Shown piece after piece: positions 1 through 6,159 of a DNA stretch of 7,843 nt (position 1 is its first letter; the number at the start of each line of letters is the position of its first letter). Where the stretch lies: positions 1-7,843 of the forward strand of contig JAEWTC010000167.1 of NCBI GenBank assembly GCA_023459675.1, given 5' to 3'. The position numbers and the translations under genes were made by a program. A model generated the notes under the pieces. That model saw only the letters and a program-made list of their open reading frames with translations. It had not been told where the DNA came from and did no database searches. The stretch comes from Bacillota bacterium (GTDB taxonomy: Bacteria > Bacillota > Clostridia > Christensenellales > Aristaeellaceae).

Positions 1-528
1 GGGCTTCATTCCCTGGCGCCCTACCTGCTTCCCGGGAAAACCGCCGTGTTTCTGGGGATGTCCGGCGTGGGAAAATCGTCGCTTTTGAACGCCCTGATGG
101 GCGAAACCGTGATGGAGGTCAAAACCATCCGCGAGGACGACAGCCGCGGCCGCCACACCACCACGCACCGCGCGCTGTTCCAGCTGCCCTCAGGCGCGAT
201 GGTGATCGACACACCCGGCATGCGCGAGCTGGGCCTGTTCGAGGCGGACGACGGAATCAACGTAGGCTTTGACGACGTGGAAGCGCTGTTTGCCGATTGC
301 CGTTTCCACAACTGCCGCCATCAGGGCGAGCCCGGCTGCGCCGTGACCGCCGCGCTGCAGGCTGGAACCCTGACACAAGAACGCTGGGATAGCTACCGGG
401 ACCAGCAGCGGGAAGTGCGTTTTATGAACAGCAAGGCAGCCTACCTGGCCAACAAGCGCGCATGGGGCAAATCCATTGCCAAATGGAGTAAAGAACAACA
501 GAAAGAAGAGGGAGAACCCATTGACTGA
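1..528 (+). CDS. rsgA: RsgA, circularly permuted ribosome-assembly GTPase (5' end outside window)
   Basis: RsgA binds the 30S subunit late in assembly and hydrolyses GTP to check and release it; it is cytoplasmic. Only the last 175 residues are in the window, open from base 1, so about half of a usual 300-350 residue RsgA is missing, including the OB fold and the G4 motif that precede G1 in this permuted family. Visible in order are the G1 P-loop GMSGVGKS (fragment residues 19-26), the threonine-rich G2/switch I RHTTTHR (51-57), G3 DTPG (70-73), and a zinc site C100-x4-C105-x-H107-x5-C113, the spacing expected of RsgA. The tail is basic (around 151-168). The stop is TGA at 526-528, 8 nt inside the next gene, so the two are probably co-transcribed and translationally coupled. 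The identification is secure; the true start cannot be seen. Confidence 0.96.
   Translation, partial: GLHSLAPYLLPGKTAVFLGMSGVGKSSLLNALMGETVMEVKTIREDDSRGRHTTTHRALFQLPSGAMVIDTPGMRELGLFEADDGINVGFDDVEALFADCRFHNCRHQGEPGCAVTAALQAGTLTQERWDSYRDQQREVRFMNSKAAYLANKRAWGKSIAKWSKEQQKEEGEPID
505..514 (+). promoter_or_regulatory. Ribosome-binding site that fixes the TTG start of the kinase gene
   Basis: GAAGAGGGAG lies 6 nt before TTG 521, inside the end of rsgA. The frame is also open to an upstream TTG at 476, but I prefer the 521 start because this purine block sits at the right distance from it. Confidence 0.75.
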
Positions 529-1531
529 GTCGAAACCAACCATCGAAACCGTATACGGCGGCGCGCCGCTTCAGGCTGCCGAGCGTATGCTTGCAACGGC
601 TGTGCAACGCCTGGAATACCGGCAAAAGCCCCTGCACGGCGGAACGCTGGGCGACGTGCGGCTGCTTACAGGCAGCGCGTTTACGGCGGACGGGCGCAGC
701 CTGCCGTTTCGCATGGTGCAAAAAACCCAGAAGCGCTGGCAGCGCCCCGGCGATCCCGCCTCCTGGCGGCGGGAGTATGATCTGGCGCAAACGGAACTGC
801 GCACGCTGTTTACGCCTGATTTTCGCTGGCCGGACGTTTACTATTCGGAGTGCGCGGAGGCGGAAAACTGCCTGTGGATGGAATACGCCGAGGGCACGTC
901 CGGCGCGCGCCTCACGCCGGAGGAGCTGGAACTTGCCGCGCTTGCGCTGGGGAGGTTTCAGGGCCGCAGCTCCCGGATGATGGAAACCCTGCGCGCCATG
1001 CCCTGCCTTGGCGACGCCGGCTACGAGGAGCGCGAATTTAGCCAATGGGCGCCCGAAACCCTGGAGTATCAGCGTCTGCGCGGCGCGGACTGCCCCCTGC
1101 CCGGCCAGCTGCAGAAGCTGCTGATTGATGCGCAGGCAAATGCAGCTGAGATTTTCACAGCGATACGCGCCCTTCCGCAGGTGCTTTGCCACCGGGATTA
1201 CTGGACGGAGAACATCATCGTCGCAAACGGAAACGTGATCGCGATCGACTGGGACTGCGCAGGGCTGGGCGCGATCGCAACGGATATCGCAAGCCTGATC
1301 GCGGATGAAACCGACCCCGGGAGCATCGACATGCTGGCAAAAAAGCTTCTGCCCGCCTATTACCGAGGTCTTAGCGAAACCATGGCGCTTCCGCCGATGG
1401 ACAGGATCCCGCTGCGGGAGATGATTTTGCTCAAATTCGGCTACCGTTTCCTGCAGCAGGCGATGTTCTCAAAAGAGACGGAAGCAAAGGACGGCGCGAT
1501 CCTCGCGCTGGAGCAGATCGCAGCGCTGTAA
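521..1531 (+). CDS. APH/choline-kinase-type phosphotransferase
   Basis: This 336-residue protein belongs to the aminoglycoside phosphotransferase / choline kinase superfamily, which transfers the ATP gamma-phosphate to a hydroxyl of a small molecule. The catalytic loop HRDYWTEN (residues 224-231) matches Brenner's HxDxxxxN motif, with D226 as the likely catalytic base and N231 as a metal ligand. IDWD (242-245) is the following metal-binding motif, and the stretch after it (CAGLGAIATDIASLI) has the usual family form. A lysine near residues 68-71 may be the nucleotide-contacting lysine of the N lobe. The start is TTG with a well-placed ribosome-binding site, overlapping rsgA by 8 nt. There is no signal peptide or membrane segment. 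The substrate cannot be read from sequence: the superfamily includes antibiotic kinases, choline or sugar kinases and spore-coat CotS-like proteins. Linkage to rsgA is weak evidence for a housekeeping role and is not evidence of resistance. Confidence 0.88.
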   Translation: MTESKPTIETVYGGAPLQAAERMLATAVQRLEYRQKPLHGGTLGDVRLLTGSAFTADGRSLPFRMVQKTQKRWQRPGDPASWRREYDLAQTELRTLFTPDFRWPDVYYSECAEAENCLWMEYAEGTSGARLTPEELELAALALGRFQGRSSRMMETLRAMPCLGDAGYEEREFSQWAPETLEYQRLRGADCPLPGQLQKLLIDAQANAAEIFTAIRALPQVLCHRDYWTENIIVANGNVIAIDWDCAGLGAIATDIASLIADETDPGSIDMLAKKLLPAYYRGLSETMALPPMDRIPLREMILLKFGYRFLQQAMFSKETEAKDGAILALEQIAAL

Positions 1532-1537
1532 AACCGC

Positions 1538-1555
1538 GGCTGCGCAAGCGCAGCC
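1538..1555 (+). other. Short GC hairpin just after the kinase stop
   Basis: GGCTGCG and CGCAGCC form a 7-bp stem around a CAAG loop, starting 7 nt after the TAA stop. No T tract follows, so it is not a standard intrinsic terminator. It could protect the 3' end of the rsgA-kinase transcript or assist the terminator downstream. Confidence 0.45.
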
Positions 1556-1596
1556 CCATGCAGACAACCAGCAAGACAGCCATTATCGCAACGCGC

Positions 1597-1630
1597 AAAA
1601 AAACCGCGGCCAAACGCGCCGCGGTTCTTT
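1597..1630. terminator. Bidirectional intrinsic terminator between convergent genes
   Basis: AACCGCGG (1602-1609) and CCGCGGTT (1619-1626) form an 8-bp stem with a 9-nt loop. Read on the minus strand it is followed by seven U (A run 1597-1603), which makes a strong terminator for the EFR1 gene whose stop is at 1662. Read on the plus strand the tail is only TTCTTT, so it is a weaker terminator for the rsgA-kinase unit. Confidence 0.8.
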
Positions 1631-1661
1631 ACGCTGCCATCACACCCGGACCGCGAAGCGG

Positions 1662-2543
1662 TCAGACGGATTTCTGTTCCAGATAGGCGGTAACGCCTTC
1701 CCAGGCGGCGCCCACCGTTTCGTCCGTAGCCTCCGGCGCCTGTTCCAGTTCTGCCGCTTTTCTGCGGAGAGCCTCCAAATCGAACCCTTCCTTGAAAACC
1801 GCGCGTTTCAACACGGGCATCCCCGTTTGGATGGCGTGCTGGGTACAGCCGTATACGCACCGCAGGCACAGCGCGCAATGCCAGCCGAACCGCGGTTTCC
1901 CATCCTTCATCCGAATGTTGCCGCACGGGCAGCGCTTAGCGCACAGCCCGCAGCTTGTACAGGCAGCGCCCGCCTTCAGCGATTTTCCAAACAGCCTGGA
2001 GCCCGCTTTCTCCGCCGCGAGGAGCGGCAGGAGGAGCCTGTCCCCGCGAAGCGGCGGTTTTCGGTTGGGCGTATCCGCGAGGATTGCATCGGCGATCCTG
2101 CCGCACTGTTCTGGCAGCGCGCGAAGGAGCCTGAGGGCGATCGCCTCCGGCGTGGGCACGATCATGTTGGAAGGCATGCAGAGCATGTATTCGCCGATCA
2201 CCCGGAAGCCGTGTTTTTCCAGCCGCCGGATGGTTTTCATCCGGCAGGCGGTGTTGGGGGATACTTCCCCGCCTCCGGATACCGCAATCACAGCCGCCTT
2301 GCCTTCCCGCGCCTGCCCAAGCGACCGGATCCACCGGGCCACGGGGCTTGGGGCGTCTCCCGCGTAAACGGGAAACAGCACGATCAGCCTTTCGCCGGGC
2401 TGAACTTTGGGCGGCTTTCCGTGGAGTATTTCGGATACCCTGGTTTGTACGCCCTTCCCGCGCAAAGCGGCGGACAGCGTTTCCACCGCGAGCGCCGTGC
2501 CCCCGGTGCCGGAAAAGAAAACGAGTTGCGCCTGTTCTTTCAC
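1662..2543 (-). CDS. EFR1-type protein: flavodoxin-like domain plus 2x[4Fe-4S] ferredoxin
   Basis: This 293-residue predicted cytoplasmic electron carrier joins an N-terminal flavodoxin-like domain to a C-terminal double-cluster ferredoxin, the layout of the EFR1 family common in anaerobic Firmicutes. FFSGTGGTA (residues 9-17) resembles the flavodoxin FMN-phosphate loop, and FPVYAGDAPSPV (57-68) and VSGGGEVSPN (88-97) fit further cofactor loops. The first cluster ligands are C195, C198, C201 and C205 followed by Pro; the second are C223, C226, C229 and C233. The second lacks the usual proline after its last Cys (Thr instead). The start chosen is GTG 2543, with GAGGAG 7 nt upstream; a TTG 15 nt earlier overlaps that site and is unlikely. 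The gene lies 101 nt behind the secreted-protein gene with no terminator seen between, so co-transcription is plausible. The redox partner is unknown, and a flavodoxin-family enzymatic role cannot be excluded. Confidence 0.88.
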   Translation of the reverse strand: MKEQAQLVFFSGTGGTALAVETLSAALRGKGVQTRVSEILHGKPPKVQPGERLIVLFPVYAGDAPSPVARWIRSLGQAREGKAAVIAVSGGGEVSPNTACRMKTIRRLEKHGFRVIGEYMLCMPSNMIVPTPEAIALRLLRALPEQCGRIADAILADTPNRKPPLRGDRLLLPLLAAEKAGSRLFGKSLKAGAACTSCGLCAKRCPCGNIRMKDGKPRFGWHCALCLRCVYGCTQHAIQTGMPVLKRAVFKEGFDLEALRRKAAELEQAPEATDETVGAAWEGVTAYLEQKSV

Positions 2544-2550
2544 AGTTGTT

Positions 2551-2556
2551 CTCCTC
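2551..2556 (-). promoter_or_regulatory. Ribosome-binding site fixing the GTG start of the EFR1 gene
   Basis: On the minus strand GAGGAG precedes GTG 2543 by the 7 nt AACAACT. The alternative in-frame TTG at 2558 sits on this site and has no such block at the proper distance. Confidence 0.8.
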
Positions 2557-2564
2557 AATGAAAC

Positions 2565-2579
2565 GCGTGATGATCACGC
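2565..2579. repeat. 15-bp near-perfect dyad upstream of the EFR1 gene
   Basis: GCGTGAT and ATCACGC form 7-bp arms around one central base, 9 nt upstream of the GAGGAG site. It could be an operator or a small RNA hairpin controlling EFR1 translation. The one-base centre favours a protein-binding dyad over a stable hairpin. No convincing sigma-A promoter was found in this gap. Confidence 0.4.
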
Positions 2580-2644
2580 AGTTTCCGCAAACGGATACGT
2601 TACCGACGCGCCCCGACGGCAGCCATCGGCCGAAGTCATACGGC

Positions 2645-4510
2645 CTATTCCAGCTCGCCGACCGCGTAGGGGTTGAAGTTGAAAGCCGCCATCACGTACC
2701 ACGCGACGGGCGCGATATGCGGATCGGCGCTGTACACCCAGGGCTCCCCGGTGAACAGGTCAAACCCCGTGTCGATGGTTTCCGCCCCGGCGACCGCCGG
2801 AAGCCCGCCGGAGGGGAGCTGCGCGGCGGCAATGGCGGCAAACGCGCCGCTCGCCTCGGCCTCCATGCCCGCCCGCCGGAACGCAAGCGCCGTAAACGCC
2901 GTGCCTTCCAGCCAATAGCCGCCGTTTCGGTCCGCCTCGGAGAACGCATATCCGCCGCCGGGCGTTTGCAGTTGTTCCGCCGCGTACCGTACGCTCGCGG
3001 CGTAGGCCGCGCCCGCGTCGCCCAGCGCAAGCGCCGTCCACACCTGCACGTCCAGCACGATGTTCGACGTGTTGGGCGTTACGCCGTCCTCCGTCGTTCC
3101 GGTCCAGAACAGGCCCGAGTCCCGATCATACATCTGGTCCAGAAAACGCAACGCGCTTTGCGCCGCGTCCCGATAGGTTTCGCCGCCCGTAAGCTGGTAC
3201 AGCGTAAGGCAGGCGGCGTAAAAATCGAGATTGTGTTCGGTGGATTTATACGTAAAGTTAAAAACCGTGCCGTTTTCCGGCCAGCCGTCATACCCGGCGA
3301 AGAACCCGTCGCCTTTGGCGTCCGTCCAGGCGTTCAGGGCGAAATCCACTAGGGTTTTCGCGGTCGTTAAGTAGACCTCGCCGCCGAAGCGCGCGTAGTA
3401 CTGCAGAAGCGCCAGCACCGCGAACGAGGTATTGCCGAGGTTGGAGCCCACCTGATACCGGTCCTCATAAAAGGCGTTGTCCATCATGAACCCCGGCAAA
3501 CGCGTATGCCCGCCCCAGCCCGGAAAAATTTCGGGGCTTCCGTATACGTAGGCGTTGCGAACCCGGTCCGAGGCGTAACGGTCGTTTTCAATCGCAAACA
3601 CAAACGCGTCCAGAATGAGCCGGGCGCGCTCCTGCTGCCCCGCGGCCATGAACGCCATGGCGCAAAGCGCGTTATCGTAGGTGAACGCCGCGTTTTGAAT
3701 ATAGGAATTCCCCGTTTCGTACGACGCGATGAACCGCGGCGTATCGGCGGAAATGCAATCGCCGTGAAAGCAGATATCGTCCAGATAGAACACAATCTCC
3801 CCGTCCTTGGTAACGCTGGACACGTTCCAGTCGTCCGCGGAAACAAACCCGAACCCGCAGCCGATGGAGGACAGATCGGCGTCCGCAAGCGGGATGGTAT
3901 ATTGCTGCCATTCCTTCGTCAGCGTGAGGATGCCCGTGGATTGCTTGGCGGTGGAATCCGGGTAATCGGTCGTAGGTTCTCCCGTTTCCCCGCTGCGGCC
4001 CAGGCCGCCGACGAAGAACTCCACCTGCTCCCCGCCCAGTTCTCCGCGCGCCATGAACGTAAGGGCGTCTGCGCCGCTTAGGTCCAGCGTACATCCGTCC
4101 ACGTCTCCCCACACGGGCGTGGGTACCGTTTCGCCGTCCTTGAGCAAGCCGTTGATGAACAGCCAGCCGCCCCAGCTGCGGAGCTTTTGCCCGAGGCGGC
4201 AGCGGATACAGCTTGCGCCCTGGGCGGGGTTCTCCCGCCAGTTTTCGTCCATGACGTAAACCAAATCGTCCAGCCCGGCGGCGCTGATGCGGCCCTTGGC
4301 AACGAAGTGGTTCTCGTTCACGGCATAATCCTTGTACACGTACAGGTCGCCAACCGTTTCGTCCATCCGGCTTGCCAGATACGATACGGCCCGATCCACA
4401 GACGCCGAAAGCTCCGGCGGCAGCGCCTGCGCCGCGGCAGCGCTCGCGCAAGCGCAGACCGTGAGCATACAAGTGACAATCCACGCGATCAAACGGAGAC
4501 TGTTCTTCAT
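2645..4510 (-). CDS. Secreted protein with beta-sandwich and alpha/alpha-toroid-like regions, possible carbohydrate-active
   Basis: This 621-residue exported protein is not one I can name. Residues 1-28 form a Sec signal peptide: basic N-terminus MKNSLR, hydrophobic core, and an Ala-rich end giving AxA cleavage near 25-29. Cysteines at 19 and 21 do not make a good lipobox. Residues about 65-250 look like a galactose-binding/CIA30-like beta-sandwich, with strands such as ALTFMARGEL, WQQYTIPL and EIVFYLDDI. From about 260 to the end, helix pairs separated by Gly/Asp/aromatic loops suggest an alpha/alpha toroid as in six-hairpin glycosidases. Candidate active-site stretches are YDNALCAMAF (278-287), FPGWGGHTRLPGFMMDNAFYEDRYQ (329-353) and STEHNLDFYA (423-432). 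Six Cys between 101 and 252 might form disulfides. GGGAGG lies 7 nt before the ATG. A polysaccharide hydrolase, lyase or binding role is inference from fold-like appearance. Confidence 0.8.
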   Translation of the reverse strand: MKNSLRLIAWIVTCMLTVCACASAAAAQALPPELSASVDRAVSYLASRMDETVGDLYVYKDYAVNENHFVAKGRISAAGLDDLVYVMDENWRENPAQGASCIRCRLGQKLRSWGGWLFINGLLKDGETVPTPVWGDVDGCTLDLSGADALTFMARGELGGEQVEFFVGGLGRSGETGEPTTDYPDSTAKQSTGILTLTKEWQQYTIPLADADLSSIGCGFGFVSADDWNVSSVTKDGEIVFYLDDICFHGDCISADTPRFIASYETGNSYIQNAAFTYDNALCAMAFMAAGQQERARLILDAFVFAIENDRYASDRVRNAYVYGSPEIFPGWGGHTRLPGFMMDNAFYEDRYQVGSNLGNTSFAVLALLQYYARFGGEVYLTTAKTLVDFALNAWTDAKGDGFFAGYDGWPENGTVFNFTYKSTEHNLDFYAACLTLYQLTGGETYRDAAQSALRFLDQMYDRDSGLFWTGTTEDGVTPNTSNIVLDVQVWTALALGDAGAAYAASVRYAAEQLQTPGGGYAFSEADRNGGYWLEGTAFTALAFRRAGMEAEASGAFAAIAAAQLPSGGLPAVAGAETIDTGFDLFTGEPWVYSADPHIAPVAWYVMAAFNFNPYAVGELE

Positions 4511-4562
4511 ACGAAAACCTCCCGTTCCCTAGTCCGCCGCAGGCGGCGCTCCCTGTTTTCTG

Positions 4563-4600
4563 GCGCGGCGCCCTGCGTGCCGGCTGCCCAAACGCCGCGC
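4563..4600 (-). promoter_or_regulatory. Structured GC-rich 5' leader of the secreted-protein gene
   Basis: GCGCGGCG (4563-4570) and CGCCGCGC (4593-4600) form an 8-bp all-GC stem enclosing 22 nt. A second small stem, CCGCC-GCA-GGCGG, lies at about 4534-4546, nearer the ribosome-binding site. Both fall between the predicted promoter and the start codon, so they would be in the mRNA leader of about 97 nt. I recognise no known riboswitch. Confidence 0.4.
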
Positions 4601-4613
4601 TGTTCTTTTCTCC

Positions 4614-4642
4614 ATCATACGCCTGCCGCGCGAATATTTCCA
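4614..4642 (-). promoter_or_regulatory. Predicted sigma-A promoter of the secreted-protein/EFR1 unit
   Basis: On the minus strand TGGAAA (4642-4637) is followed after 17 nt by TATGAT (4619-4614), matching 4/6 and 5/6 of the -35 and -10 consensus. Transcription would start near 4607. Confidence 0.55.
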
Positions 4643-4683
4643 CAGGTTGACAGATTTGTCCATGATAGTTGTGCTTAACGCGC

Positions 4684-4711
4684 AAAACGGCAGGCGTTCG
4701 CCTGCCGTTTT
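4684..4711. terminator. Strong bidirectional intrinsic terminator
   Basis: AAAACGGCAGGC and GCCTGCCGTTTT make a perfect 12-bp stem around GTTC. It lies 56 nt beyond the symporter stop and would end the acyltransferase-symporter transcript before the promoter of the secreted-protein gene. The A and T arms allow it to work in both directions. Confidence 0.85.
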
Positions 4712-4730
4712 AACCCTGCCCGCCCTCATC

Positions 4731-4755
4731 GGAACAACCGGTTTGCCCCGGTTCC
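4731..4755 (-). other. Accessory hairpin between the symporter stop and the terminator
   Basis: GGAAC-AA-CCGG (4731-4741) can pair with CCGGTTCC at about 4748-4755, leaving a 2-nt bulge. No T tract follows. It probably adds 3'-end structure to the symporter mRNA. Confidence 0.35.
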
Positions 4756-4767
4756 CCGCCTTGCGCG

Positions 4768-6159
4768 TTATTTTTTGGGGAGCTTCTTCCTGCCGTGCAT
4801 CAGCAAAAGCATCAGCGCCATGTAAACGACCAGAAGCCCGATCGTGAGGAACAGCATCTGCGGGGAATTAGGCGCGATGCCGATCAACAGAAGCATCGGC
4901 GCCCCCAAAAGCACCGCGAAGCCGGAGCCGACCAGAAGGTTGGTGGACGCGCGCGTTTTAAACAGCGGGTCCACCTCGCGCAGCAGCAGCACGCCGGAAG
5001 ACAGCGTTCCCGTCATCATGCCGTACATGGACAGCAGGCCTTCATAGTAATAATCCGGGTAGATCCACCGGCACACAACCTGCAAATACACGAACGTTAA
5101 TATTGCGCCGACGACCGACATCAGCACAAACGGCAGCCAGAGATCCGCAAGAACCCGGATGTCGATGGACGCGATGCCGGTGACGATCATGATGTCGAAA
5201 AAGAACCCGGAAATACGGCTGAGCAGGAAGTTGTTTTGGTACTGATGAGTCATCCATTTGTTCTTTCGCAGTACGAACATCACCGAGCGGAACAACATGG
5301 CGATCAGCGCGCCGACGATAAAGTTGAAGCCCCATAAAAGCGATGTGATCGTGGTGGCAAGCCCGCCGCCAAGCGAGCCCGCCAGGGACGCAAGCCCCAT
5401 CGTGACGCCGTATGTGATCAGGTATACGGTCATAACCAGCGCCAGCTGTACGGTGAATTTATCCACAGCATGCGAAATGGGAATCTCGTCCGGATCCTGA
5501 AATACATTGGCGCCGCCTTCGCTCATCAGCTCTTCATCTTCGTTCTGTCTCACACGCTTGATGACGCCCTTTCGGGCCAAATAGTTCAAGTAGATCACAC
5601 CGACGATACATGCGCTAAGAAAACCTGTGGCAGCCAGCGAAAGCGCAAACGAGCGCCCGCCGACAAACCCAAGCCCCTCGTACACGGTGCCGATATTATT
5701 GGCCTGCCCCGGCCCCTGCCCGTAGCCCATCGGCAGCAGAATACCGGACGCCTTGAACAGCTCCGGCATCACCGTATAGGCAAGGCCCACCGAGATAATC
5801 AGCCCCGCCAGCCCCTGCAGCACGTAACAGCTCACAATCAGCGCGCCGGATTTCATCCCCACAAGGCCCACGCCGTTTTGCAGCTTCTCCTTGCGAACCG
5901 TGCGGATGGACAGCGCGATGAACCCGATGGCAAGACCGTGGTAGGTGAGCATTTCCAAAAGCCGGGTATCGATCGTAACCCAGCCCGTAAGCCGAAGCCC
6001 CAGCAGCAAAAAGCCGCCCAGAACCGCGGTGGGCAATAGCATTTTCTGGATCACCGGCAGTTTTCTGCGCAGGATATTGGCAACCAGAACCACGGCGCTG
6101 ATGATGCCGATTTGCAGAATAAAACCCCAAAGCTCCGCATTATCCGCCGAAAAACTCAT
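4768..6159 (-). CDS. gltS: Sodium:glutamate symporter, GltS/ESS family
   Basis: This 463-residue inner-membrane protein has about ten or more hydrophobic segments, in two halves separated by a charged cytoplasmic loop (about 200-232, rich in Asp/Glu). GltS proteins take up glutamate with Na+ by an elevator-type mechanism using two inverted repeats with re-entrant loops. The first-repeat loop is visible as MGYGQGPGQANNIG (144-157), and its counterpart as MYGMMTGTLSSGVLLLREVDP (378-398), which is typical of this family. The length is in the family range. The ATG overlaps the acyltransferase TGA as ATGA, with an AGGAAAA site a few nt upstream inside that gene, so the two are translationally coupled. 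The basic tail HGRKKLPKK is predicted cytoplasmic. Substrate specificity is assigned by family; a related anion or amino acid is possible, so the symbol is tentative. Confidence 0.85.
   Translation of the reverse strand: MSFSADNAELWGFILQIGIISAVVLVANILRRKLPVIQKMLLPTAVLGGFLLLGLRLTGWVTIDTRLLEMLTYHGLAIGFIALSIRTVRKEKLQNGVGLVGMKSGALIVSCYVLQGLAGLIISVGLAYTVMPELFKASGILLPMGYGQGPGQANNIGTVYEGLGFVGGRSFALSLAATGFLSACIVGVIYLNYLARKGVIKRVRQNEDEELMSEGGANVFQDPDEIPISHAVDKFTVQLALVMTVYLITYGVTMGLASLAGSLGGGLATTITSLLWGFNFIVGALIAMLFRSVMFVLRKNKWMTHQYQNNFLLSRISGFFFDIMIVTGIASIDIRVLADLWLPFVLMSVVGAILTFVYLQVVCRWIYPDYYYEGLLSMYGMMTGTLSSGVLLLREVDPLFKTRASTNLLVGSGFAVLLGAPMLLLIGIAPNSPQMLFLTIGLLVVYMALMLLLMHGRKKLPKK

Noticed and set aside
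422..1192. Minus-strand open frame of 256 codons opposite rsgA and the kinase
   Set aside because: It is a shadow of the kinase frame, rich in Arg and Ala with no recognisable motif.
521..1531. Calling the kinase an antibiotic-resistance gene
   Set aside because: Only the general superfamily motifs are visible. The neighbourhood is housekeeping and nothing indicates acquisition by a mobile element.
2348..3352. Long plus-strand open frame (334 codons) opposite the EFR1 and secreted-protein genes
   Set aside because: Its product is Arg/Pro/Gly-rich with no motif, and it lies antisense to two well-supported genes. In GC-rich DNA such antisense frames are common.
2645..4510. Calling the secreted protein a lipoprotein because of Cys19/Cys21 in its signal peptide
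   Set aside because: Residues before either Cys do not fit the lipobox (Val or a Cys-Ala pair), while a normal AxA signal peptidase I site follows.
4647..4675. Perfect TTGACA on the plus strand as a promoter -35 box
   Set aside because: No -10-like hexamer lies 16-19 nt downstream, and no plus-strand gene follows before the terminator.
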